A stretch of DNA of 64,000 bases from Sphingomonas ginkgonis (GCF_003970925.1 NZ_RWJF01000001.1:1854501-1918500); one strand, 5' to 3'; shown: positions 35,875 to 44,530, counted from the first letter of the stretch. Numbers and translations: made by a program. Notes: generated by a model not told the origin, from the sequence alone.

Positions 35875-38085
35875 GTGAACGACAATGGAAAGAACCTGGC
35901 TCTACCGACCGAGCCGGGCACGCTTGCACTGGAGCGGAACGATCTTCGCGACGGCCGCTACTATGAGGAGCGGCGCTACCATCCCGCGTCCGAGCTCAAC
36001 CTCGCGAGCCTGCTTCGGATCATTTCCGAGTGGCGCTGGCTGATCATCTCCGCGCTCGCGGTCGGCCTGGCGCTCGGCGTCGCGATGACGCTGCTGACCC
36101 GTCCCTTGTACAAGACCTGGGTCACGATCGAGGTCAACCCGCCGTCGGTCGATGTCTCGGACGAACAATCGCGGCAGCGCCAGCAGGGCGGCGCGCAGGC
36201 GTGGGACGCGGTGGCGACCCAGGTCGGGCTGCTGGGCAGCCGTAGCCTGGCCGAGCGGGTCGCCCAGGATCTCAACCTCGCGGCCGACGCGGACTTCGTT
36301 GGAACCGGGGGGACAGCGCAGTCGCGGATCAAGTCCGCTGCCGGGCGCATCCAGGGCGGGCTGAACGTGATCGCGCCGGAAGAAGGCACGCTGATCCGCT
36401 TCAGCTATGTCGACACCAACCCGCAGCGCGCCGCGCGGATCGCCAACGGGATCGCGGATTCGTTCATCAACTCCAATCTCCAGCGCAAGTTCGAGGCGAG
36501 CGCCTACGCGCGGACCTTCCTCCAGAACCAGATCGCCAAGGTCCGCGGCGATCTCGAGCGGGGCGAGCGGCAGCTGGTCGCCTATGCCCAGTCGCAAGGC
36601 ATCATCAACACCGCCTCTGCGGGGGCGGACGGCAAGCCCACCGGCGATACGTCGTCGCTGCAGGGAGACTCGCTCGTTGCGCTGAACAAGGCCTTGGCGG
36701 ACGCCACGGCCAAGCGGGTGTCGGCGGAAGGCGCGGTCCGGTCGGCCAGGCTGGCCGCGCAGTCGGCGGGTCTCGAGGCCGGGGCTCCGCTGCGCACGCA
36801 GAAGGCGGCGCTCGAGGCGGACTATCAACAGAAGCTCGGCACCTTCAAGCCCGAGCATCCGGACATGCTCGCCGAGCGCAAGCAGATCGCCGAACTCGAC
36901 CGCCAGATCGCGGCCCAGTCGGCGACGGCGGTCAGCGGTCGCGTGTCGGGGGTCGAGGCCGAATACCAGGCTGCCGTGTCGGCGGAGAATGGCCTGCGCG
37001 CGCGGGTCGCCGGGCTCAAGGGTTCCGTGCTCGACCTGCGGGGCCGGAGCATCCAGTACAACATCCTCCAGCGCGACGTGGATACCAACCGGTCGCTGTA
37101 TGACGCCCTGCTGCAGCGCTACAAGGAGATCGGCGTCGCCGGCGGGATCGGCACCGCTCCGGTGTCCGTGGTCGACCATGCCGACGTGCCGGGCGGACCG
37201 TTCAAGCCCAACCTGCTGCTCAACCTGATGATCGGCACGCTGGCCGGTCTTCTTGCCGGGATCGCGGCGGCGGTGGCGCTCGAGCTGATCAACGACACCA
37301 TCCGCAATCGCGAGGATGTCCGGACCAAGCTCGGCATCGCCTGCCTCGGCGCCATCCCGAAGGCGCGGGCGCAAACCGAGTTCCTCGATGAGCTGCGCGA
37401 TCCGACTTCGACCGTCTCGGAGGCCCACTCCGCGGTGCTCACCTCGCTTCGGTTCAGTACCGACAGCGGCACGCCGCGGGTGCTGACCCTGACCAGTGCG
37501 CGGCCGGCCGAGGGCAAGTCGTCGACCTGCCTTGCGCTGGCCCAGAACTGCGCCCGCCGCGGCCAGAAGGTGCTGCTGATCGACGCCGACCTGCGCAACC
37601 CCGCATTCAAATCGTCGAGCGACCAGCGCGGGCTGACGCGCCTGCTGACCTCGCACGACAAGATCGACGGCGACATCATGCCGACGCAGCACGAAGGCCT
37701 GTGGTTGCTGCCCTGCGGCGCGCGTCCGCCCAACCCGGCGGACCTCCTGTCGACGGGCCGCTTCGCCGAGATCCTCACCGAGGCGCTGCAGCACTTCGAC
37801 ATGGTGCTGGTCGATGCTCCGCCCGTGCTCGGCCTCGCCGATGCCCCGCTGCTCGCCGCGGCATGCCGCAACGTCATGCTGGTGGTCGAGGCGGGGCGGA
37901 CCCGTACCCGCGCCGTGATCGACGCGCTGAACCGGATCGAAGCCACGGGTGCCCAGGTGATCGGCGCCACGCTGACCAAGGCCAACGAGGCCTCGAGCGG
38001 TTACGGCTACGGCTATTCGGCCTATCGTTATGACGAGGTCGGCGACAAGCGTCCGCGTATCCAGCTGATCCCGCAGCAGGTCTGA
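35875..38085 (+). CDS. Polysaccharide co-polymerase with BY-kinase domain (Wzc/ExoP-like)
   Basis: 736 aa. N-terminal Wzz domain between two TM segments (about 45-65 and about 450-470) with a long coiled-coil middle, then a bacterial tyrosine-kinase domain: Walker A SARPAEGKSST (about 541-551), A' LLIDADLR, and B MVLVDAPPVLG. The C-terminus is Tyr-rich (GYGYGYSAYRY), the expected autophosphorylation cluster. It controls chain length and export. GTG 35875 is used, with CGGAG 5 nt before; the frame starts earlier but overlaps the previous gene. Confidence 0.92.
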   Translation: MNDNGKNLALPTEPGTLALERNDLRDGRYYEERRYHPASELNLASLLRIISEWRWLIISALAVGLALGVAMTLLTRPLYKTWVTIEVNPPSVDVSDEQSRQRQQGGAQAWDAVATQVGLLGSRSLAERVAQDLNLAADADFVGTGGTAQSRIKSAAGRIQGGLNVIAPEEGTLIRFSYVDTNPQRAARIANGIADSFINSNLQRKFEASAYARTFLQNQIAKVRGDLERGERQLVAYAQSQGIINTASAGADGKPTGDTSSLQGDSLVALNKALADATAKRVSAEGAVRSARLAAQSAGLEAGAPLRTQKAALEADYQQKLGTFKPEHPDMLAERKQIAELDRQIAAQSATAVSGRVSGVEAEYQAAVSAENGLRARVAGLKGSVLDLRGRSIQYNILQRDVDTNRSLYDALLQRYKEIGVAGGIGTAPVSVVDHADVPGGPFKPNLLLNLMIGTLAGLLAGIAAAVALELINDTIRNREDVRTKLGIACLGAIPKARAQTEFLDELRDPTSTVSEAHSAVLTSLRFSTDSGTPRVLTLTSARPAEGKSSTCLALAQNCARRGQKVLLIDADLRNPAFKSSSDQRGLTRLLTSHDKIDGDIMPTQHEGLWLLPCGARPPNPADLLSTGRFAEILTEALQHFDMVLVDAPPVLGLADAPLLAAACRNVMLVVEAGRTRTRAVIDALNRIEATGAQVIGATLTKANEASSGYGYGYSAYRYDEVGDKRPRIQLIPQQV

Positions 38086-38090
38086 CCGAG

Positions 38091-39245
38091 TTGCGACGGG
38101 CGCTGGTGGGGGTTGGCGCGGTGCTGCTCGGCGCCGCGGTGCTGCGGGTCGGGCTGACCGATGCATTGTTGCCCAATCATCCGCAGGCTGCGGCGGCGGT
38201 CTGGCCGGGGCACCCCCAGGTCCGCATCCAGCAGGGGCTCACCAAGATCGGCGAAGCCGCCGCGAAGGGCCAAGCGCCGTCGGCCGACGCTATCGCGGAA
38301 GTCGGCGGCAGCCTTGCCGCTGCGCCGCTCGCCACGGCGCCATTCCTGGTCGCCGGTACCCAGGCGGTCGCAAGCGGGCGTGCGGCAGCCGCCGAACATG
38401 ATTTCGCCGAGGTTCGCCGACGCGATCCCCGCAACGTGGCCGCACGCTATTTCCTCGCCCAGCATTATCTGTCCGGCGGCCGCGACCTCGACGGCCTGCG
38501 CGAACTGGCGGCGCTGGCGCGGCTGCTGCCCAACGCCGACGCCCTGATCGGCCCCGCCATTTCCGCCTATCTGCGGCAGGGCCATGACCCGGCGCGGGTC
38601 CGCTCGGTCCTTGCCTCCGATCCCGCGCTCAAGGAGCAGGTGCTGGCCACGCTGGCAGCCAACGCCGACAATGCGAAGCTGGTGCTGGCGCTTGCGGGAA
38701 CGCCGGCGCCGAACCGTCCGGTGCCTGGATGGGTGCAGACGCTGGCTCAGGCGATGATCGACAAGGAGCAGGCAGCGGCCGCCTACACTGTCTGGTCCGG
38801 CCTGTCGGGTGTGCGTGCGCCGGCAGGCGGTCTCTACAATGCCGGCTTTGCCGACAAGCGCTCCCCGCCACCGTTCAACTGGTCCATTCCGACCAGCGAT
38901 GCCGGCCTTGCGGAGCCGGGGAGCGGGGGCCTGAACATCGTCTATTATGGCCGTTCCGACGCGACCCTCGCCAGCCAACACCTGCTGCTGTCGCCCGGAC
39001 GCTACCGGCTGGCCATGTCCGTCGACGGCAATCCGCAGGGGGCGCTGTCCTGGACGCTGACCTGCGTCGCGAGCAAGGCGGTGCTCGGCAGCCTTCCGCT
39101 CCGCAGTGGGCCGGTCGCCGGCAGCTTCGTCGTTCCGGCGCAGAACTGCCCGGTGCAGCGGCTCGAGCTGGTCGGCCGGATGCAGGACAGCAGCCAGACG
39201 CTGTCGGCGACGGTGTCGCGGCTGCAGCTCGGACGGGAGGGCTGA
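38091..39245 (+). CDS. TPR-like envelope protein of the exopolysaccharide locus
   Basis: 384 aa, no recognised family. An N-terminal hydrophobic segment (LVGVGAVLLGAAVLRVGL) could be a signal anchor. The middle (about 85-190) has Ala-rich helical repeats of TPR character (AEHDFAEVRRRDPRNVAARYFLAQHYL). The C-terminal half holds SPGRYRLAMSVDGNP and LSWTLTCVAS, beta-rich, possibly a carbohydrate-binding or jellyroll-like fold. It lies between the co-polymerase and the polymerase and overlaps the latter by one base. TTG 38091 is the only early start, with AGG 10 nt before. Confidence 0.6.
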   Translation: MRRALVGVGAVLLGAAVLRVGLTDALLPNHPQAAAAVWPGHPQVRIQQGLTKIGEAAAKGQAPSADAIAEVGGSLAAAPLATAPFLVAGTQAVASGRAAAAEHDFAEVRRRDPRNVAARYFLAQHYLSGGRDLDGLRELAALARLLPNADALIGPAISAYLRQGHDPARVRSVLASDPALKEQVLATLAANADNAKLVLALAGTPAPNRPVPGWVQTLAQAMIDKEQAAAAYTVWSGLSGVRAPAGGLYNAGFADKRSPPPFNWSIPTSDAGLAEPGSGGLNIVYYGRSDATLASQHLLLSPGRYRLAMSVDGNPQGALSWTLTCVASKAVLGSLPLRSGPVAGSFVVPAQNCPVQRLELVGRMQDSSQTLSATVSRLQLGREG

Positions 39246-40609
39246 TGATGGCCGATCGCTTCGCGCGTTTCGGGCTGCCGGCCTTCTTCGCGCTCGGACT
39301 GCTGCTGGGCGGCAGTGCGCAGGGATTGTGGGGCAAGCTTCTTCTCGAGTTTGTCGCCGTCGCCGTCATGGCTGCCACCGTCTGGGTGCGCCGGGACCGG
39401 GCGCTGGAGAGCAGCGACCGCTTCATGCTCGCGATGATCGGGCTGGTCGTCCTGCTTGTCGCCTTCCAGATTCTTCCGCTCCCGCCAGCCCTGTGGAGCG
39501 CGCTTCCCGGACGCGCTCCGATCGCGGCTGGATTTGCGCTGCTCGGCCAGTCGCTGCCCTGGGCACCCGTGTCGCTCGCGCCGTCGACCAGCCTTTCCAC
39601 CGCGCTCACGCTGCTGCCGGCGGTTGCGATGTTGATGGCCGTGCTGTGGTTCCCGCATGTCCGGCGCGGCAGCTTCAGCCTGGTGCTGGTCGGTGTTGCG
39701 CTGGCCAACATCCTGCTCGGCACGCTGCAGGTGAGCAACACGGGCGATGAGGCGCACTGGTACCTCTACCCCGACACCAATCTCGGCGCGGCGACCGGCT
39801 TCTTCGCCAACGCCAATCACCTCGCGATCCTGCTGGTGACCGCTGTGCCCTTCCTTGCCGCGCTGGTCATGCGGATGAGCCGAAACAAGCGCGACCGCCG
39901 CTCGGCCGGGCTCGCCGGCGCGGGGCTGGGTGGATTGCTCCTGCTGCTGCTCGGAATCCTGCTCAGCGGTTCGATCGCCGCGACCGTGCTCATGCTCCCC
40001 GCGCTGCTCGGTGCCGCCGCGCTGGTCCTGAAGCCCAGCCGCACCACCCGCCTGACGCTGCTCGGGCTGGCGCTGGCCGTCGGGGCGGGGGCCGTCGCCG
40101 TCATGCTCTCGGGCGGCGTGCCGGCCGGCATGCGCGGCGCCAACAAGGTCGCCAGCTTCGACACCCGGGCCGAGTTTGCGCATCATACCGTCGGCCTCAT
40201 CCCGACCTACATGCCGGTGGGAAGCGGTCTCGGGACCTTCCCGACCATCTATCCGACCAGCGAGAACCCGAACACGGTGACCCTGGACTTCGTCAACCAC
40301 GCCCACGACGACTATCTCGAGCTGGCGCTCGAGACCGGCCTGCCGGGCCTGCTGCTCGTCGTCCTGTTCGTCGGCTGGTGGGCATGGCGGACGGTGGTGA
40401 TCTGGCGCTCGGCGGCGGGGAGCGGGCACGCGCGCGCGGCGACGATCGCCAGCGGCGTGCTGCTGCTCCACAGCATCGTCGACTATCCGCTGCGGACGAT
40501 CGCGATCGAGATGGTCTTCGCCTACTGCGTCGCGTTGATGGCGCTGCCGCTGACCCAGGCCGCCGCGGCGGAAGAGGGCGGCGAGGCGCGCCACCTTCGC
40601 ATCGGCTAG
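39245..40609 (+). CDS. O-antigen ligase/Wzy-type polysaccharide polymerase
   Basis: 454 aa, about 10-12 TM helices. The Wzy_C/O-antigen ligase signature is in the large periplasmic loop and beyond: GSGLGTFPTIYP and HAHDDYLELALETGLPGLLL. It should polymerise lipid-linked repeat units in the periplasm. Two adjacent ATGs (39245, 39248) follow GGGAGG. The gene overlaps the TPR-like gene (TGATG) and, at its 3' end, the convergent nucleotidyltransferase by 4 bp. Confidence 0.88.
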   Translation: MMADRFARFGLPAFFALGLLLGGSAQGLWGKLLLEFVAVAVMAATVWVRRDRALESSDRFMLAMIGLVVLLVAFQILPLPPALWSALPGRAPIAAGFALLGQSLPWAPVSLAPSTSLSTALTLLPAVAMLMAVLWFPHVRRGSFSLVLVGVALANILLGTLQVSNTGDEAHWYLYPDTNLGAATGFFANANHLAILLVTAVPFLAALVMRMSRNKRDRRSAGLAGAGLGGLLLLLLGILLSGSIAATVLMLPALLGAAALVLKPSRTTRLTLLGLALAVGAGAVAVMLSGGVPAGMRGANKVASFDTRAEFAHHTVGLIPTYMPVGSGLGTFPTIYPTSENPNTVTLDFVNHAHDDYLELALETGLPGLLLVVLFVGWWAWRTVVIWRSAAGSGHARAATIASGVLLLHSIVDYPLRTIAIEMVFAYCVALMALPLTQAAAAEEGGEARHLRIG

Positions 40610-41685
40610 CGCCCGAGCCGCATCCGCACGACCTCGATCGCCTGCCGCCGCGCCTCCGCCGCGCCGGCGCCCGGCTTGGGGACAAGCGCGAGCTGGCTGA
40701 GCCGGAGCGCAACCGAGCCGAATGGGCGGTCGAGCGGCGCTTTGGACGCGGCAAGCTCGCGAAGCGAGAGCCGCGCGAGCCGGTGTTCGACCGGGTCGTC
40801 GAGCGCCTCCACCGCGGCGCGCCACGGCGGATCGAACAAGGCAACGGCGACGAGCAGCCCCATGCCGCTGCAACGCCCTGCGCCGAGAGCAAGCGCCCGC
40901 CGGTGCAGTTCGAGCACCTCCGCCGCCGATCGCTCGCGCAGCAGCGCCGCGAGATCGCAGATCCACTTCAACCGGAACCAGGCGCTGGAGGCGCCGTGGA
41001 CGCAAAGATAGGCAAACAGGATGTCGTCCGCGAAGGTCGGCAGGACGATCCCCGGCGCGACCTCCACCGGCTGGCTGGGCGCGTTGGCGTCGAGACCGGC
41101 GAGCAGTCGGGGGTGGCTGACGGCGGCGTCGTGCAGTTCGACCACCAGTCCGTCTCCTCGCTCCCACACCGACTCCTTGTGCCAGCCGTGCCAGGAGCGG
41201 AGCCGGCGTCGGTGCCGGGGGAGGACTAGGGCGAACCCCTGCGCCTCGAGAATGTCGGCGCTCGCCTCGACATGGCCGGGCAGCACCAGCATGTCGATGT
41301 CGGAGCTCATCTTCACGAACGGCGCGCCATAGGCGAGCATGCCGACCGGCAGTCCCTTGAGGAACAGCAGCGGAATGGCGGCCCGTGCGTGTGCGTCGAG
41401 TAGCTGGCGGCAGGCGAGCAGCGACTGGAGCCCGGTCCGCGCGATGTCGCGGCTGTCGTGACTGAGTCCCGCCCGGACGGCTTCGGGCAGACGATCGGCA
41501 AGCGGTTCGAGCCCGCGCCAGGCCAGCCCCTGCACGCGGTGCCGCCGGGCGAGCGGAAGCGCTTCCTTCGCGCCCGCTTCCAGCCAAGGCTCGAGCCGCG
41601 CCGTCGCTCCGGGCGCAAACGCCTCGCGGCAGGCCTCGACGAGCAGCCGGAACCCGGGCGTGAAGGTCGGCGCGCGGTCGATCAT
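40606..41685 (-). CDS. Nucleotidyltransferase family protein (NTP_transf_5 type)
   Basis: 359 aa. The nucleotidyltransferase core lies around residues 105-145: PLLFLKGLPVGMLAYG then KMSSDIDMLVLP, where D129 and D131 form the expected Asp-x-Asp. The N-terminal helices and the LLAYLCVHG-like region (DDILFAYLCVHGASSAWFRL) match the family that often sits beside lasso-peptide or exosortase/EPS genes. The substrate is unknown. Its start is 68 bp from the divergent B2-like protease gene. Confidence 0.8.
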   Translation of the reverse strand: MIDRAPTFTPGFRLLVEACREAFAPGATARLEPWLEAGAKEALPLARRHRVQGLAWRGLEPLADRLPEAVRAGLSHDSRDIARTGLQSLLACRQLLDAHARAAIPLLFLKGLPVGMLAYGAPFVKMSSDIDMLVLPGHVEASADILEAQGFALVLPRHRRRLRSWHGWHKESVWERGDGLVVELHDAAVSHPRLLAGLDANAPSQPVEVAPGIVLPTFADDILFAYLCVHGASSAWFRLKWICDLAALLRERSAAEVLELHRRALALGAGRCSGMGLLVAVALFDPPWRAAVEALDDPVEHRLARLSLRELAASKAPLDRPFGSVALRLSQLALVPKPGAGAAEARRQAIEVVRMRLGR

Positions 41686-41753
41686 CCTACCGGTCTAGCG
41701 AGCCACGTCCGCTTTGTATTGCATGGCCGGCAGGAGGAGGGCAGTCGGGGCGC

Positions 41754-42173
41754 GTGGCCCGCCGTCTTCTCTCGCGCTTCGCCGCTGTCACGCCCGAGCG
41801 GCGCCGCCTGCTTGCCGAGGCGGCCGCGGCGCTGGTCGCGGCCTGGCTGCTGATCCGCGTCCGCCCCTTTCTCAAGACACTCGCCTTCGGTCAGCCTGCC
41901 GCCGGCCACGACGACGGCGTCGCTCCGCGCCATTTGGCCAGCGCAGTGGTGAGCGCCGCGGGCAAGCTGCCGTGGCCGATGGTCTGCTTCCCGCAGGGTC
42001 TGGCGCTGCAGCGGATGCTGCGCCGGCGCGGTCATGACGCGCGGCTCCACTACGGGATCGCTCGACCCGGCGAGGGGCCGCTCAAGGCGCATGTCTGGGT
42101 GTCGCTCGACGGCGAGACGCTGGTCGGCGGCGAGACCGCGGCCGAGTTCCGCGAGGTCGCGCGTTACCCTTGA
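41754..42173 (+). CDS. Lasso-peptide B2-like transglutaminase-fold protease
   Basis: 139 aa. Matches the microcin J25-processing McjB C-terminal/B2 pattern: a Cys-His-Asp triad at C78 (MVCFPQGLALQRML), H113 (KAHVWVSL) and D119 (LDGE). B2 proteins cleave leader peptides from lasso precursors. A hydrophobic N-terminal stretch precedes it. No precursor, asparagine-synthetase-like cyclase or PqqD-like B1 is visible nearby. GTG 41754 is used; AGGAGGAGGG lies about 12-20 nt upstream. Convergent with yqeY, overlapping by 10 bp. Confidence 0.78.
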   Translation: MARRLLSRFAAVTPERRRLLAEAAAALVAAWLLIRVRPFLKTLAFGQPAAGHDDGVAPRHLASAVVSAAGKLPWPMVCFPQGLALQRMLRRRGHDARLHYGIARPGEGPLKAHVWVSLDGETLVGGETAAEFREVARYP

Positions 42174-42622
42174 GCGAGCGCGGCGCGGACCAGCGCGCTG
42201 GCACGGGCCGGTTCGATCTGGGTGCCCAGCCGCGACTTCACCTCGGCCATGACCTTGCCCATGTCCTTCATCGAGGAAGCACCGGTGTCGACGACGATCG
42301 TGCGGATCGCGGCCTGCGCTTCGTCGTCGGACAGCTGCCTGGGCAGGAAGCGCTCGATGACGCCAATCTCGGCCTGCTCGGCGTCGGCCAGCTCGTCGCG
42401 GCCGCCCTTGCGGTAGAGCTCGACGGACTCGCGACGCTGCTTGATCATCTTCTGCAGCACCTCGGTGACGAGCGCGTCGTCGTCCGCCGGGGCAGTGCCG
42501 GTGCGAAGCTCGATGTCGCGGTTCTTGAGCGCGCTCTGGATGAGGCGGATGGTGCCGGTCGCGGGCTTGTCGCCGCTCTTCATGGCGCTCACCAGCGCGG
42601 CCTTGATGTCGTCCCTGATCAT
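42164..42622 (-). CDS. GatB/YqeY domain-containing protein
   Basis: 152 aa YqeY-family protein, resembling the C-terminal tRNA-binding domain of GatB. Pattern includes IRDDIKAALVSAMKSGDK, TLRLIQSALKNRDIE-like sequence (TIRLIQSALKNRD), VEMYRKGGR-like ESVELYRKGGRDELA and FLPRQLSDDE. Function is likely RNA binding but not well known. ATG 42622 is chosen; a start 9 codons earlier is unlikely. Divergent from carA. Confidence 0.9.
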   Translation of the reverse strand: MIRDDIKAALVSAMKSGDKPATGTIRLIQSALKNRDIELRTGTAPADDDALVTEVLQKMIKQRRESVELYRKGGRDELADAEQAEIGVIERFLPRQLSDDEAQAAIRTIVVDTGASSMKDMGKVMAEVKSRLGTQIEPARASALVRAALAQG

Positions 42623-42739
42623 GGCAGCGCCGTAGCGTTCTTGCCCCACGCTGACCAGCCGTTGACGGGCCGGGCCGATGCGCCTAGCGGCTGTGGCTTA
42701 ACGACATCGTCGCAAAACCTTGCACGGGAGCCCAGAGCC

Positions 42740-43924
42740 TTGGCCGATCCACGACCCTTGTCCGCGCCCCAGCCGCCGGGCGCGACGGGAGTCCTCGTCT
42801 TCGCCGACGGCCGGGTCGTGTGGGGGCAGGGGTTCGGGGCTGAAGGCGCGGAGGTCGGTGAGCTCTGTTTCCACACCGCGATGACCGGCTATCAGGAAGT
42901 GATGACCGACCCGTCGTTCGCGCGGCAGATCGTCTGCTTCACCTTCCCGCACATCGGCAATGTCGGCGCCAACGACGAGGATGTCGAGGCGGACGACCCG
43001 CACGCGATCGGCTGCATCGTCCGTGAAGCGGTGACCCAGCCCTCCAACTTCCGCGCGAAGATCGACTTCCCGACCTGGATGGCGCGTCACGGGCGGATCG
43101 GGCTGGCCGGGGTCGACACGCGGGCGCTGACCCGGCTGGTCCGCAAGGAGGGGCCGCCGACGGTGGTGATCGCCCACGCCGCGGACGGGCGGTTCGACAT
43201 GGACGCGATGCAGCGCATGGCGGCGGAGTGGCCGGGGCTCGAGGGCATGGACCTGGCGAAAGACGTCAGCCGCGAGCAGGTCGAGCACTGGTCGGGCGGG
43301 GCGTGGGACATCGAGCTCGGCTATGGCGACTCGCCGCTGCCGCATGCTGGGGGCGAGCCGGCGCGGGCGCATGTCGTCGCGGTCGACTATGGCTCCAAGC
43401 GCAACATCTTCCGCAACCTCGTCGAGGCCGGCGCGCGGGTGACGATTGTCCCCGCGACCGCGACCTTCGAGGAGATCATGGCGCACCGGCCCGACGGCTT
43501 CTTCCTGTCGAACGGACCGGGCGACCCGGCGGCGACCGGGGAATATGCGATCCCGGTGATCCGGCAGATGCTGGACACGGGCAAGCCGTTGTTTGGCATC
43601 TGCCTCGGGCACCAGCTGCTCGCGCTCGCCGTCGGCGGCCGCACCGCCAAGATGTTCCAGGGCCACCGCGGCGCCAATCACCCGGTCAAGCGGCTTGCGG
43701 ACGGGGCGGTCGAGATCACCAGCATGAACCACGGCTTCGCGGTCGAGCGCGGCGGGCTGCCGGCGAACGTGCGGGAGACGCATGTGAGCCTATTCGACGA
43801 CAGCAATTGCGGGATCGAGTTGACGGATCGGCCGGCGTTTTCTGTGCAGTATCACCCCGAGGCGAGCCCGGGGCCGCAGGACAGTTTCTATTTGTTCGAG
43901 CGGTTCGTGGGGATGATGGGGTGA
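42740..43924 (+). CDS. carA: Carbamoyl-phosphate synthase small subunit
   Basis: 394 aa. The glutaminase subunit that supplies ammonia to CarB for arginine and pyrimidine synthesis. The class-I amidotransferase triad is in LFGICLGHQLLAL (Cys) and SVQYHPEASPG (His, Glu); the N-terminal domain begins GVLVFADGRVVWGQGFG. TTG 42740 is chosen, with CGGGAG 9 nt upstream. Instead of directly abutting carB, it is separated from it by 633 bp with a DUF559 gene and four repeats. Confidence 0.95.
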   Translation: MADPRPLSAPQPPGATGVLVFADGRVVWGQGFGAEGAEVGELCFHTAMTGYQEVMTDPSFARQIVCFTFPHIGNVGANDEDVEADDPHAIGCIVREAVTQPSNFRAKIDFPTWMARHGRIGLAGVDTRALTRLVRKEGPPTVVIAHAADGRFDMDAMQRMAAEWPGLEGMDLAKDVSREQVEHWSGGAWDIELGYGDSPLPHAGGEPARAHVVAVDYGSKRNIFRNLVEAGARVTIVPATATFEEIMAHRPDGFFLSNGPGDPAATGEYAIPVIRQMLDTGKPLFGICLGHQLLALAVGGRTAKMFQGHRGANHPVKRLADGAVEITSMNHGFAVERGGLPANVRETHVSLFDDSNCGIELTDRPAFSVQYHPEASPGPQDSFYLFERFVGMMG

Positions 43925-43940
43925 AGGAGAGCTTCGGGAA

Positions 43941-43979
43941 CCCCTCACCCCAGCCCTCTCCCCGTCGGGGAGAGGGAGT
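43941..43979 (+). repeat. REP-like repeat R1 (left pair)
   Basis: CCCCTCACCCCAGCCCTCTC followed by CCCGTCGGGGAGAGGGAG. The core CTCTCCCCGTCGGGGAGAG is a palindrome. It has the same orientation as R3 and opposite to R2. Confidence 0.8.
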
Positions 43980-43998
43980 TCGGTGGTGCCCTTTCTTA

Positions 43999-44038
43999 GC
44001 CCTCTCCCCAGCGGGGAGAGGGTTGGGAGAGGGGGCTC
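43999..44038 (-). repeat. REP-like repeat R2 (left pair, inverted)
   Basis: Same family as R1, in the opposite orientation: GCCCTCTCCCCAGCGGGGAG followed by AGGGTTGGGAGAGGGGGC. R1 and R2 form a head-to-head pair around 19 nt. Confidence 0.8.
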
Positions 44039-44049
44039 CATCCTCGCAT

Positions 44050-44400
44050 TCACTCCCGTCGGCCGAACCCCAGCAAGAGCTCGGCACGGATCGCCTCGAG
44101 CACCGCGTCGGTGTCCTCCAGCACGTCATGATCCCAGAAGCGAACGACCTGATAGCCGAACGCTTCCAGCTCACGGGTCCGTGTCGCATCGACGGCCGGT
44201 CCATGCTGACCACCGTCAAGCTCAACAATCAGATGGGCCGACCGGCAGGCGAAATCCGCGACATAACGCCCGATCGGAAATTGCCGGACGAACTTCGCGC
44301 CTTCGAGCTGACGGGAACGCAGGCGGGACCAGAGGCGCAGCTCGGCGTCGGTGCTGTCTTGCCGAAGCCTGCGCGCGATCGGCGTCAGTCGCTTCATCAT
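44050..44400 (-). CDS. DUF559 endonuclease-like protein in a repeat-flanked cassette
   Basis: 116 aa DUF559 protein, related to Vsr-type/PD-(D/E)XK nucleases. Conserved features: [53 protein letters not shown], and [20 protein letters not shown]. It is transcribed against carAB and sits between carA and carB with a pair of inverted REP-like repeats on each side. Base composition resembles the flanks. No transposase is present. DUF559 function is unknown; a nuclease role is inferred from the fold family. Confidence 0.88.
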   Translation of the reverse strand: MMKRLTPIARRLRQDSTDAELRLWSRLRSRQLEGAKFVRQFPIGRYVADFACRSAHLIVELDGGQHGPAVDATRTRELEAFGYQVVRFWDHDVLEDTDAVLEAIRAELLLGFGRRE

Positions 44401-44410
44401 CGGCGTGGTG

Positions 44411-44450
44411 CCCCCTCACCCCAGCCCTCTCCCCGCCGGGGAGAGGGAGT
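44411..44450 (+). repeat. REP-like repeat R3 (right pair)
   Basis: CCCCCTCACCCCAGCCCTCT followed by CCCCGCCGGGGAGAGGGAG; nearly identical to R1 over about 38 bp. It is 10 bp from the DUF559 start codon. Confidence 0.8.
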
Positions 44451-44477
44451 TTGGTCGGCACCGATGCCCTGTACATC

Positions 44478-44530
44478 ATCCTCTCCCCAGTGGGGAGAGG
44501 CGACTCGGCGGAGCCGAGCGGGTGAGGGGG
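44478..44530 (-). repeat. REP-like repeat R4 (right pair, inverted)
   Basis: Inverted relative to R3: CCTCTCCCCAGTGGGGAGAG, then GCGACTCGGCGGAGCCGAGC (itself a palindrome CTCGGCGGAGCCGAG) and GGGTGAGGGGG. It ends 28 bp before the carB ATG, so it lies in the carB leader. Confidence 0.75.

Noticed and set aside
35902..38166. 754-codon minus-strand frame antisense to the BY-kinase
   Set aside because: No family features; kinase gene on the plus strand has all motifs.
39002..41587. 861-codon minus-strand frame across wzy and the nucleotidyltransferase
   Set aside because: Low-complexity composition and it crosses several clear genes; a shadow of GC bias.
42662..42690. carA promoter TTGACG-N17-TAGCGG
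   Set aside because: The -10 matches only two positions; not strong enough.
43941..44530. CRISPR-like array from the four CCCTCTCCCC repeats
   Set aside because: Repeats alternate in orientation, are palindromic, have unequal spacing and contain a gene; not a CRISPR.
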